Shown here in pieces: positions 53,653 through 61,528 of a stretch of 64,000 nucleotides of DNA. The stretch's first letter is position 1; each line of letters starts with the position of its first letter. Source of the DNA: Saccharophagus degradans 2-40 (lineage in GTDB: Bacteria; Pseudomonadota; Gammaproteobacteria; Pseudomonadales; Cellvibrionaceae); the NCBI RefSeq assembly GCF_000013665.1, contig NC_007912.1, forward strand, positions 4,835,684 to 4,899,683, written 5' to 3'. The position numbers were made by a program, and so were the translations under genes. Below the pieces are notes generated by a model. The model saw nothing but the letters and a program-made list of their open reading frames with translations. It made no database searches and had not been told where the DNA came from.

Positions 53653-54112
53653 TTTTCTCTCCTAAATAGCATTAACGGCCCTGGGCTTACCCTACTAATG
53701 TATACGGGAAAATTAGGCCTAGTACACCCCGCTATGCGCCCGCAATATAGCATAGCCACTGCAGATAGAAAGGATGATTGTACTTTTTTTGGTACCGCCA
53801 AATTACAGGCTTGCGTCAGCTTTATGCCACACGGTATTTGTGGGCAGCTTGGCGGCAAATACACTGCGCTTTGCAGGTTTGTAGAACAGTAATAATGGGT
53901 GTTATTTACTTAACAATTTAAGCGTACTGCACTAGGTTGCGGGTTTAAGTAATGGGTTTAACAGCCTAATTGGTCGAGCTATTTATTCACACTGCCTGTA
54001 AATAGCAGGGTAGATTGTAGAGGTAAGTGTAGCAGTTGATTAATAAAGAAAAGTGAGAGGTTTAGACGGCACACTAAACCTCTTTTGTATTGGATGTAGC
54101 TTGGAGAATCTA
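53653..54112. other. Non-coding stretch
   Basis: A 64-codon plus-strand open frame near 53698 has no ribosome site or motif and is not supported. Nothing else is recognised. Confidence 0.35.
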
Positions 54113-54484
54113 TTAAGCGGTAAAGATTCTAAAAAGCTTATAGCCAATAAACAACACGGTAAGTGCACCTATAAAAGCAGCGCCTATGCCTATATCCGAG
54201 TTGCCTTGCTCTTTCGGGCGGTTCTGTACTTCTGGGTCTATATTGCGTGTACGTAAAAGCTGCAGCATGGCACTTAAACGTTGCAGCGCTTCTATGTTGG
54301 TACTGCTGTTGGGGTCGCTATAAATACGGTTGTATTCTTTTAGCAGGGTCATATCATCGAATGAGCTGTAAATATCGCGATATCGCTCTATTTCGGTACG
54401 TTCGTTTTTTTCTATGATTGCTTCATTAGCAAGAGGGGATTGGCCAGTAGTTTTACTGCCCGAGGCGATGGCGACGTCGTCCAT
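54113..54484 (-). CDS. Small tail-anchored protein of unknown function
   Basis: A 123-residue protein with a charged, helical cytoplasmic part (KNERTEIERYRDIYSSFDD, LLKEYNRIYSDPN) and one C-terminal membrane helix (GIGAAFIGALTVLFIGYKLF). No family is recognised. Confidence 0.6.
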   Translation of the reverse strand: MDDVAIASGSKTTGQSPLANEAIIEKNERTEIERYRDIYSSFDDMTLLKEYNRIYSDPNSSTNIEALQRLSAMLQLLRTRNIDPEVQNRPKEQGNSDIGIGAAFIGALTVLFIGYKLFRIFTA

Positions 54485-54553
54485 TATCGATTCCTTTTGG
54501 GTCCATTTATTGAATCATTACTTATTCACTACTAATAATGACCATTCCATTTA

Positions 54554-54574
54554 AGAAAGGGTCCCTCCCTTTCT
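54554..54574. terminator. Short GC/AT hairpin
   Basis: AGAAAGGG and CCCTTTCT with a five-base loop lie between two minus-strand genes. Confidence 0.4.
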
Positions 54575-54575
54575 A

Positions 54576-54610
54576 TTAGCTGTTAGCTGTTAGCTGTTAG
54601 CTGTTAGCTG
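54576..54610. repeat. Heptanucleotide tandem repeat TTAGCTG x5
   Basis: Five perfect consecutive TTAGCTG units lie between the stop of the Ada-like gene and the tail-anchored protein gene. Confidence 0.9.
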
Positions 54611-54663
54611 GCGCTTAGGATACTGTACCTTGCAACAAAACCCAATACGCACAAGCTAAAAGG

Positions 54664-55545
54664 TTAATCTACACGCTTCACAATTTGCGCCTGCTCCCAC
54701 CCTATTAGGCTGCGCTTTCTATACGCACCCCAGCGGTATTCGCTTAAACCACCCGTGTTGCGAATAACGCGGTGGCAGGGAATCACATACCCAATGTGAT
54801 TACTGGCAATGGCAGAGGCAACCGCACGCACACTATTGGGCTTGCCTATTGCATCGGCAACCTGTTGATAACTAAGAAGTTGTCCGCTAGGAATACGCAG
54901 CAGCGCCTCCCACACTTGTAACCTAAATGGCGTGCCTTTTAATAACAGTTTTATATCGCCGCGCGATTGCCCGTTGCCAAATATTTGTCGAAAGCTGTAT
55001 TCGGTACCCGTAGGGCTATGCACCAGCGTAGCGTTGGGCCAATCGGCTTGTAGCTCGTCAACCAGTAACGCGTGCTCGCGCTGTTGATCATAAAACGCCA
55101 GCTTACATACGCCGCGAGGGGTAACTGCAATAAAACAAAAGCCAAAAGGCGAGCTGTGGGCGCCGTATTCTATTGTTAAACCGGCGCCCTGCTTTTTGTA
55201 TTCGCCTGGGGTAATGCTTTCGCAGCGCACCATTAAATCGTGCAGGCGGCCACTGCCGCTCAACCCGCTAGCAAGGGCTGCTTCTAATACCGGTGCGTGG
55301 GTAAGTGCTTGTTTTGCATGCTCTTTCGTTAAAAATTGCAGAAACTGCTTAGGCGAAACACCGGCCCAATCGGTAAACACACGCTGCAGGCGCGATTCAC
55401 TTAGGCCCACTTGTTTGGCTACTAAAGCAAGACTAGGTTGCTCGCGCTGATTAGCCACTAGGTAGGTGATAGCACGCTCGACTATTTTGTAGTGCGCGTG
55501 TTGTTCGCTGTTTTCTATTGCGACACGTGTTGCTGGGTGCGGCAT
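54664..55545 (-). CDS. AraC-domain/O6-methylguanine-DNA methyltransferase fusion (Ada-like)
   Basis: A 293-residue fusion. An AraC helix-turn-helix domain (about 15-115: LALVAKQVGLSESRLQRVFTDWAGVSPKQFLQFL) is followed by a methylguanine methyltransferase domain (about 125-290) with the acceptor cysteine in IPCHRVIRNTGGLSEYRWG and the DNA-binding FRLQVWEALLRIPSGQLLSYQQVA. The N-terminal metal-binding domain of full Ada, with its own methyl-accepting cysteines, is missing, so this corresponds to the short Ada form. The ATG at 55545 with AGGA upstream is chosen. Confidence 0.9.
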   Translation of the reverse strand: MPHPATRVAIENSEQHAHYKIVERAITYLVANQREQPSLALVAKQVGLSESRLQRVFTDWAGVSPKQFLQFLTKEHAKQALTHAPVLEAALASGLSGSGRLHDLMVRCESITPGEYKKQGAGLTIEYGAHSSPFGFCFIAVTPRGVCKLAFYDQQREHALLVDELQADWPNATLVHSPTGTEYSFRQIFGNGQSRGDIKLLLKGTPFRLQVWEALLRIPSGQLLSYQQVADAIGKPNSVRAVASAIASNHIGYVIPCHRVIRNTGGLSEYRWGAYRKRSLIGWEQAQIVKRVD

Positions 55546-55665
55546 TACTTTTCCTGTGAAGGTAAACAAAGTAATAGCTTGCGCGACTCACCCGCTTTTG
55601 GCCACCCGATTCTTGCTGCATTTACAATTAGTTACATACTTTGTTTTATTAGGCGCCAAAAAAAA

Positions 55666-55685
55666 CGGCTACTAAAAAGTAGCCG
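55666..55685 (-). terminator. Terminator of the TonB-dependent receptor gene
   Basis: CGGCTACT and AGTAGCCG form an 8-bp stem with a four-base loop. On the minus strand it is followed by a run of eight T. It lies about 95 bases after the receptor stop. Confidence 0.8.
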
Positions 55686-55779
55686 CATAAATCGAACGAA
55701 GAGAACGATGAAACTAACAATAAAAGGGCGCTAACAACTAATAGGTATTAGCAAATATGGGCTGCTAGCAATGAACAAC

Positions 55780-58485
55780 TTAGAAAGTAAAGGTCACATC
55801 CGCCATGTAGCCGCGGCCGTATTCGTCATAGCGCATTAAACTCGCATTGGTGTTGTCGCGGGTTAAACGCGCAGGTTCGTTGGTAAGGTTCCATGCCTGC
55901 ACGCGGGCAGATATGTTGTCGGTAAAGGTGTAAGACATGCTCAAACCTAAGCTCGCCTCGGGGGCAATGGTATTTAGCTCTGCTCCGTTCCACGTAAAGC
56001 CTGTGGTGTAATCGGAAGTGGCTTTGTAGCCCAAGCGCGCATCAAACCGGTTGTTGCTGTACCACAGGTCGGCGGTGGCGGTGTAATCGGCTAAGCCCGC
56101 CATGGTGTAGGGGTTATTTACTGGCGTAAATTCCATAACATTGGAGTCGGCCAGTGCTAAGTTCGAGTAAACCCCAAAGCCTTCAACGGGTAAGAAGTTA
56201 AACGGCATTTGGAAGGTAAACTCGACCCCCTTAACGTAACCGCCATCGCCGTTCACAGGGCCAGAAATTGTAAATGATCGCTCTGGGTCATTTTCGTCTT
56301 GGAATGTACCAATGGTTTCAATGCCCACGTAGTTAGAAATATCTTTATAAAACAGTGTGGCAGCAAACAAAGACTCGCTGGCAAAGTACCATTCGTAAGA
56401 AATATCTATTTGATCTGAAATGTAGGGTTCGAGGTACGGGTTGCCCGCACTACCGTTAGCCGCACCGGTGGTAAGGTTAATAAATTCGCCCGCTCGCATT
56501 TCATCTACGGGTGGACGCGATATAGCGCGTGCAGCAGACAGGCGAACAACCATATCGTCGTGTATATCTACGTTGATAGTCGCGCTGGGTAAGGTGTGGC
56601 TGTAATCGTTAGACACACTTTGCAACGTATCGCCACCGCCAGGGTAGCCGGTGCTATCTATCGAAGCTTTCGCATGGCGAACACCCACGTTTGCGTTATA
56701 AGCAAAGCCTGCCAATTCACCTTCAAAATTCAACTTTACATAAGCGGCATTGTTTACTTCTTCTACTAACCAGTAATCGCCATTGCGCAATTCGGCTTGG
56801 CTGTAATCTACGCCGCCGTAAAATGCTTCTGCCAATGCATCGTAAGATTCAGCGTAAACCAGTGGTGTAGAAGGAAATTCTGTTACTTCGTATGTAGTAA
56901 AGAAGCCTTCAGGCAGGCGATCCATAGCGGTCGCTTGCTCTGGGTCGGTCATTACAAAACTTGTAGGCGAGTTTTCTTTTTCGCGACCCGCATGGCGTAT
57001 ACCAAAATCTACACCCACTAAGTGACCGGCATCTACAGCCAATTTGAAATCTACATTGCCACCTAACATGGTGTCTTCTAGGTGATTACCTTCGTTGGCG
57101 TTAGCTTGGTTCCACTCTTCTGGCCCCCAGCTAGGAAATGTTAATGCGCCATCTGCGGTAGGCGTTAATACATTGCCGCCATCTGGGGCGGAAACGCCTT
57201 CTGACCCTTCACGAAAATCGTAGCGAATAGTTTGGCCGTATTGATCGAACCAAATGGCATTCCAATAACCGTCGCGCTCTGCGTGTGAGTAGTTTATATC
57301 GGCACTAATTTGCAGGTTTTCGTAACCGTCGTACTTAACGTTAATACCGTGCGAAATGCTGCTGCTTTCTTGGCGGTATTTGGCAATAACGTGGCGCACT
57401 TCGGCTATACCCACAGCGGTTGCAGCGGCGGCATAATCGCCTTCTAGCTCGATATCGCGGTAGCTGCCGTTTTGGCCGCCATCCCAGTTACCCAAGCCTT
57501 GGTACCAGTTACTTGGGGTTTCTTCAAACAAGCCCACATCGGTGTAAAGGGTATCGTATTTTACGCTTAGGTCATCACTCGGCGCCCACTCTGCGGTAAA
57601 AATTAAACCTTCGCGCTCGGTTGTTAAGCCCTTTAATTCTAGTGCTGCACCCCACGGCGCATAGCCGCGCGTGCCATTACCGTCTAATTCTGCAGGGCCG
57701 TCTGCAAATGCGGGCTGCCAGGTTGCATCGTTGTTCATGCCCCAGCCCTGAAACGAAGCGTAAGCATTTTTTTGCGTTTGCGCAGAGTAACCAACTGCAA
57801 TAGCGAATTCGTCGGTAATGCTATGCACTGTAGATAAGCTAAAACGATTGCCCAGTGCATCGTAGTTTGGCAAATCTGCACCGGCATCGTTGTACTGCAA
57901 GCCCGCGCGCACAGTGTAAGTAGGCCCACTGTGATTAAGTGGCGACAGGGTTTTAAGATTGATAGTACCGGCAATACCGCCTTCGGTAAGATCGGCAGAT
58001 TGCGATTTATACACTTCTACGGCAGAAATCATTTCTGATGGGAATTGCTCGTAGCGCACTGCGCGCCCAGGCTCAGAGGTGGCAAGCTCACGTCCGTTTA
58101 GTGTACTGAACACCATGCGCGGGCCCATGCCGCGAATGGCCGCTTGGCTTTCGTTGCCGCGATCGCGCACACCAGATACACCCGGCATACGCACTAACGC
58201 CTCGGCGATGGTAATAGCTGGGGTAGAGTTAATGTCCTCTAACGACAAAGCATCCATAACAAAGTTGCTGTTTTGTTTTACGTCCAACGCTTTATCTAGC
58301 GCGGCACGCATGCCAGTAACCGTTACTTCTTCCATTGGGTTACTGTTTTCTGAATGTGTGTCTTGTGCAACAGCCATGGCGCTGGCCATGCTAATAGCTG
58401 CAAACAGGCCGGTACGCGCAAAATAGGGCACGAATTTTTTGGCATGCTGTGCATTTTTGTTGGCGTGCATCTTTGTATGTGCCAT
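55780..58485 (-). CDS. TonB-dependent receptor, probably for oligosaccharides
   Basis: A 901-residue outer-membrane receptor. A signal peptide (ending SAMAVAQ) leads to a TonB-box-like NPMEEVTVTGMRAAL and plug domain (LVRMPGVSGVRDRGNESQAAIRGMGPRMVFSTLNGREL, about 85-130). The beta-barrel ends with an aromatic residue (YMADVTFTF). The TIAEALVRMPGV pattern is shared with the carbohydrate-associated receptors of Xanthomonas and Saccharophagus relatives. It is divergent from a pectate lyase and both share two LacI-type operators, so pectic oligosaccharide import is likely. Confidence 0.9.
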   Translation of the reverse strand: MAHTKMHANKNAQHAKKFVPYFARTGLFAAISMASAMAVAQDTHSENSNPMEEVTVTGMRAALDKALDVKQNSNFVMDALSLEDINSTPAITIAEALVRMPGVSGVRDRGNESQAAIRGMGPRMVFSTLNGRELATSEPGRAVRYEQFPSEMISAVEVYKSQSADLTEGGIAGTINLKTLSPLNHSGPTYTVRAGLQYNDAGADLPNYDALGNRFSLSTVHSITDEFAIAVGYSAQTQKNAYASFQGWGMNNDATWQPAFADGPAELDGNGTRGYAPWGAALELKGLTTEREGLIFTAEWAPSDDLSVKYDTLYTDVGLFEETPSNWYQGLGNWDGGQNGSYRDIELEGDYAAAATAVGIAEVRHVIAKYRQESSSISHGINVKYDGYENLQISADINYSHAERDGYWNAIWFDQYGQTIRYDFREGSEGVSAPDGGNVLTPTADGALTFPSWGPEEWNQANANEGNHLEDTMLGGNVDFKLAVDAGHLVGVDFGIRHAGREKENSPTSFVMTDPEQATAMDRLPEGFFTTYEVTEFPSTPLVYAESYDALAEAFYGGVDYSQAELRNGDYWLVEEVNNAAYVKLNFEGELAGFAYNANVGVRHAKASIDSTGYPGGGDTLQSVSNDYSHTLPSATINVDIHDDMVVRLSAARAISRPPVDEMRAGEFINLTTGAANGSAGNPYLEPYISDQIDISYEWYFASESLFAATLFYKDISNYVGIETIGTFQDENDPERSFTISGPVNGDGGYVKGVEFTFQMPFNFLPVEGFGVYSNLALADSNVMEFTPVNNPYTMAGLADYTATADLWYSNNRFDARLGYKATSDYTTGFTWNGAELNTIAPEASLGLSMSYTFTDNISARVQAWNLTNEPARLTRDNTNASLMRYDEYGRGYMADVTFTF

Positions 58486-58628
58486 GAGAACTTTCCCCTA
58501 ACTATTATTTATTATGATTCGAGCATTTTGTGTTCGCATTACTCGGTGCCTTTCTAAACTCAGCTCTGCTGCGCCAAGTGGTAAAGCACTGCTAATACGC
58601 ACCTAGTTATTATTTTTACAAACGACAA

Positions 58629-58642
58629 GGTAAACGTTTACC
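58629..58642. promoter_or_regulatory. LacI-type operator 1
   Basis: The perfect palindrome GGTAAACGTTTACC, with the central CG of LacI/GalR-family sites. The second site is centred 22 bases away, about two helical turns. Confidence 0.75.
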
Positions 58643-58650
58643 AAGCAAAA

Positions 58651-58664
58651 GGTAAACGTTTGCT
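58651..58664. promoter_or_regulatory. LacI-type operator 2
   Basis: GGTAAACGTTTGCT, matching operator 1 except at its end. Both sites probably bind the same LacI-family repressor, whose gene is not in the window. Confidence 0.7.
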
Positions 58665-59021
58665 TGCGCAAAGTAAAGTATATTTACGAGTCAAACCATG
58701 GCATTTATCTGATTATTTAACCGCGATATGCGGTTAGTTAACACGAAGATATCGAGCAATAAATATACTCATTGCGACTAGAAGCGCGCCATACCAGAGC
58801 TAGAGAGAACGGCCGTAGATGATGAGTAAAGTGTAGTTAACAAAAGCACTTACCACCGCGTTCTATTATTTTTTAGGCTTCATTACAGCTTTGAACAGCG
58901 ACTTGCAGCAAAAGGGTTAAAACCTGTATGACCAAAATAGCATTTAAAAACATTTTGGCTAGACAGGTTTTACCTATACTGGTAATAATGCGGGTTAAAT
59001 CTAATTGACGCGTAAATTACT

Positions 59022-61265
59022 ATGAAGCTTTCACAACTACTGATAAGTACCTGCTGCCTAACCTTAGCTGCCTGCGGTGGCGGCGGCAGTGGCAGCAACG
59101 ACAGCGGCAGCGCATCGACAAGCTCTTCTAGCTCCAGTTCGAGCAGTTCTAGCTCCTCATCTAGCAGTAGCTCTAGTTCCAGCAGCAGTAGTTCGTCGAG
59201 TAGCTCCTCTAGTAGTTCAAGCAGTAGCTCCAGTAGCAGCTCCAGCAGTTCTGGCGGCGCACAAGGTGCCACTACCCTGTTAATTCAAGAATTAGCCACT
59301 GGGTTTTGTTCTGCTGGCGATACCGATTTGGTAGTGGAAGACGAGCACCTTGGTTACACCGGTAGCGGCTTTACCAACACCGATAACGACCTAGGCGCCG
59401 ATATAGCCTGGCAAGTAAGCGTTGCAGAACAAGGTTTTTACGATGTGACCTTTCGCTACGCCGCAAGCAGCACCCGCGCGGGTAGCTTAACGGCCAACGA
59501 CATAGGCGCGGCAGACTATACGTTTACCTCTAGCGGCGGCTGGACAAGCTGGTTAGAAGAAACCCAAACTATCGAATTACAGGCGGGCACGAACACATTG
59601 GTGCTTACCGCTACCGGCAACAGCGGCCTGCCAAATATCGATTATATTGAATTAGACGGCCCAGAGTTGGCTGAGGCAGTAGCGTGTGAAAGCTCGGATT
59701 CTTCAAGTTCATCATCTAGTTCGTCCAGTAGCTCTAGCTCTTCATCGAGCACATCTAGCTCATCGTCTAGTTCTTCCAGCTCAACCAGTTCCAGCTCATC
59801 ATCAAGTTCGTCGTCTAGCTCTTCCTCTAGTAGTACCAGCGGCGGCACTGTTTTTGTTCCACCTAACCAAGCCTGTTACAACCTAGTAAACGACCCCAGC
59901 ATTAACTGGCGCGAATCTACCCTGCAAACCGATCAAGAAATTATTGAGTGTTTGGCTTCGTCGCTAGGTAAGCCAGTGGGCTTTGGCGAGAATACCACTG
60001 GCGGCTACAACCCAGCAGGGGGCAGTGAGCTGGTGATTATTACCGCCGATGGCGATGTATCTACCGAGCAGCAAGTGTTAAATGCCATTAATTCTGAAAA
60101 CTATAAGTGGATAGTGTTCGACAAAGACGACTTTGCCAGCAGAACCGAAGTGGCCATGTACCGGTTAGATTGCGCCAGTAGCAGTGTGCGCAACGCGCTT
60201 GGCGGCGCCACTGAGGCAGAATGTAAAGACCACAATGCCTGGTGCGAAGCTAACGGCGTTGCCAATGCCAGCTGTGAGCAAACATTTTTTAACGAGCGCT
60301 TAAACGACTCTGGCCTGCCTATTCGCAACAAAGTGATTAAATCGAATACCACTATTGATGGCCGCGGCACTAACGCTTACTTCCTATTTAATGGCTTTGC
60401 CATTGGCGCCGACAGCAGCGGTACCAGCACTTATCAAGCGCAAAATGTAATAGTGACAAACCTCGCGTTTGAAGGCGTAGGGCACACCGAAGATCACGAC
60501 TTAGACCCAGATATGATTCGGTCAACGGGTGAATCCCACGATATTTGGATTCATCAAAATACATTCGAAAACACCGGCGACTCGGCGTTCGACATTAAAG
60601 TAGGTGCCTACGATATTACCGTATCGTTTAACCGCTTAATGAATGTGAAGCGCGCAGCCCTGCACGGTTCGAGCGATAGCCGTACCATTAACGCGCAAAT
60701 TACGTCTACCATTCACAACAATTTATTTGTGACTACCGACGATCAATACGCGCTTAGCTCATACAATACATTGCGCCGTGTGCCACTTATGCGCCGCGGT
60801 CAGTCGCATATGTTTAACAACGTGTTTTACGGCTACCGCAAAGATATTCTTAGCGTGCGCGTGGGCGGCCGCATTGCCTTTGAAGACAATATGGTAATGA
60901 ACAGCACCACAGCCGCAGAAACTAAAGACGATGATATGAGCTATTGGGTAGAAGGCTTGCTGCGCGACTTTAGAGAAGGCGGTTTAGAAATAAGTGGCAG
61001 CTATGTGTGGTTCTCGAATTCGGATTGCCAACTACAGGGCGACCCCGGTGACCTAACCGCATCCCACGGCAGCACACCCGATATGTACGCAACCTACAAC
61101 GCCGATTCCAAAGCCACAATAGACGCAAACCGCTTTGCCGTAGGCCAAGAACTGGCAGATTACCTATTTGCCACCACCGGCCGCGGCGGCGCAACGCCCT
61201 ATAACTCTGTGTACAGTGAAGGCAAAACGGCCATTATCGCGGCCGCGCCATCGACTTGTCAGTGA
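59022..61265 (+). CDS. PL1-family pectate lyase lipoprotein with CBM35-like domain and polyserine linkers
   Basis: A 747-residue lipoprotein (lipobox TLAAC). Two polyserine linkers (about 28-82 and 224-275) surround a CBM35-like module (about 88-222, with GYTGSGFTNTDNDLGADIAW and NIDYIEL). The catalytic domain (about 280-747) is PL1-like: NTTIDGRGTNAYF near residue 445, then DPDMIRSTGESHDIWIHQNTFENTGDSAFDIK (about 495-530), and FNRLMNVKRAALHGSSD. It cleaves polygalacturonate outside the cell. It shares operators with the divergent receptor. Confidence 0.9.
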   Translation: MKLSQLLISTCCLTLAACGGGGSGSNDSGSASTSSSSSSSSSSSSSSSSSSSSSSSSSSSSSSSSSSSSSSSSSSSSGGAQGATTLLIQELATGFCSAGDTDLVVEDEHLGYTGSGFTNTDNDLGADIAWQVSVAEQGFYDVTFRYAASSTRAGSLTANDIGAADYTFTSSGGWTSWLEETQTIELQAGTNTLVLTATGNSGLPNIDYIELDGPELAEAVACESSDSSSSSSSSSSSSSSSSSTSSSSSSSSSSTSSSSSSSSSSSSSSSSTSGGTVFVPPNQACYNLVNDPSINWRESTLQTDQEIIECLASSLGKPVGFGENTTGGYNPAGGSELVIITADGDVSTEQQVLNAINSENYKWIVFDKDDFASRTEVAMYRLDCASSSVRNALGGATEAECKDHNAWCEANGVANASCEQTFFNERLNDSGLPIRNKVIKSNTTIDGRGTNAYFLFNGFAIGADSSGTSTYQAQNVIVTNLAFEGVGHTEDHDLDPDMIRSTGESHDIWIHQNTFENTGDSAFDIKVGAYDITVSFNRLMNVKRAALHGSSDSRTINAQITSTIHNNLFVTTDDQYALSSYNTLRRVPLMRRGQSHMFNNVFYGYRKDILSVRVGGRIAFEDNMVMNSTTAAETKDDDMSYWVEGLLRDFREGGLEISGSYVWFSNSDCQLQGDPGDLTASHGSTPDMYATYNADSKATIDANRFAVGQELADYLFATTGRGGATPYNSVYSEGKTAIIAAAPSTCQ

Positions 61266-61308
61266 GTTTAATAGCTAGCTCTTAATCGATAAATGCTAGG
61301 TGGGGCAG

Positions 61309-61343
61309 TCGGTAGGAGCTAGGTATCAATCGGTAGGAGCTAG
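61309..61343 (+). repeat. Short direct repeat TCGGTAGGAGCTAG
   Basis: The 14-base unit occurs at 61309-61322 and 61330-61343, 21 bases apart, just after the pectate lyase gene. Confidence 0.8.
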
Positions 61344-61361
61344 TGAGAAATCTATAGTTTA

Positions 61362-61503
61362 CGTAGGCCCGATAAGCGCAAGCGCCATCGGGCAATCTCG
61401 AAAAGCACCACAAACCACAAGTTTCGGGATACACCCCCAAGACACAGCTCGGCAAACTTTCACAACAACCGTCGGATGGCGCTTGCGCTTATCCGGCCTA
61501 CCT
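61362..61503. repeat. Inverted pair of REP-like elements
   Basis: CGTAGGCCCGATAAGCGCAA (start of 61362-61395) and the inverted copy at 61470-61503, which ends ATCCGGCCTACC, form a BIME-like pair between convergent genes. Both share the AAGCGCAAGCGCC core. Confidence 0.8.
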
Positions 61504-61528
61504 GCCTCGCGGCCCGAAAATGCCGGTT

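Larger units (their letters stand above)
58486..59021. other. Divergent regulatory region between receptor and pectate lyase
   Basis: A stretch of 536 bases without genes. It holds the two LacI-type operators near 58629-58664, about 145 bases before the receptor start. A T/A-rich segment before the pectate lyase gene may contain its promoter. Confidence 0.5.

Noticed and set aside
58970-59272. Minus-strand frame of Leu/Glu runs over the pectate lyase start
   Set aside because: Antisense of the polyserine linker in the pectate lyase gene.
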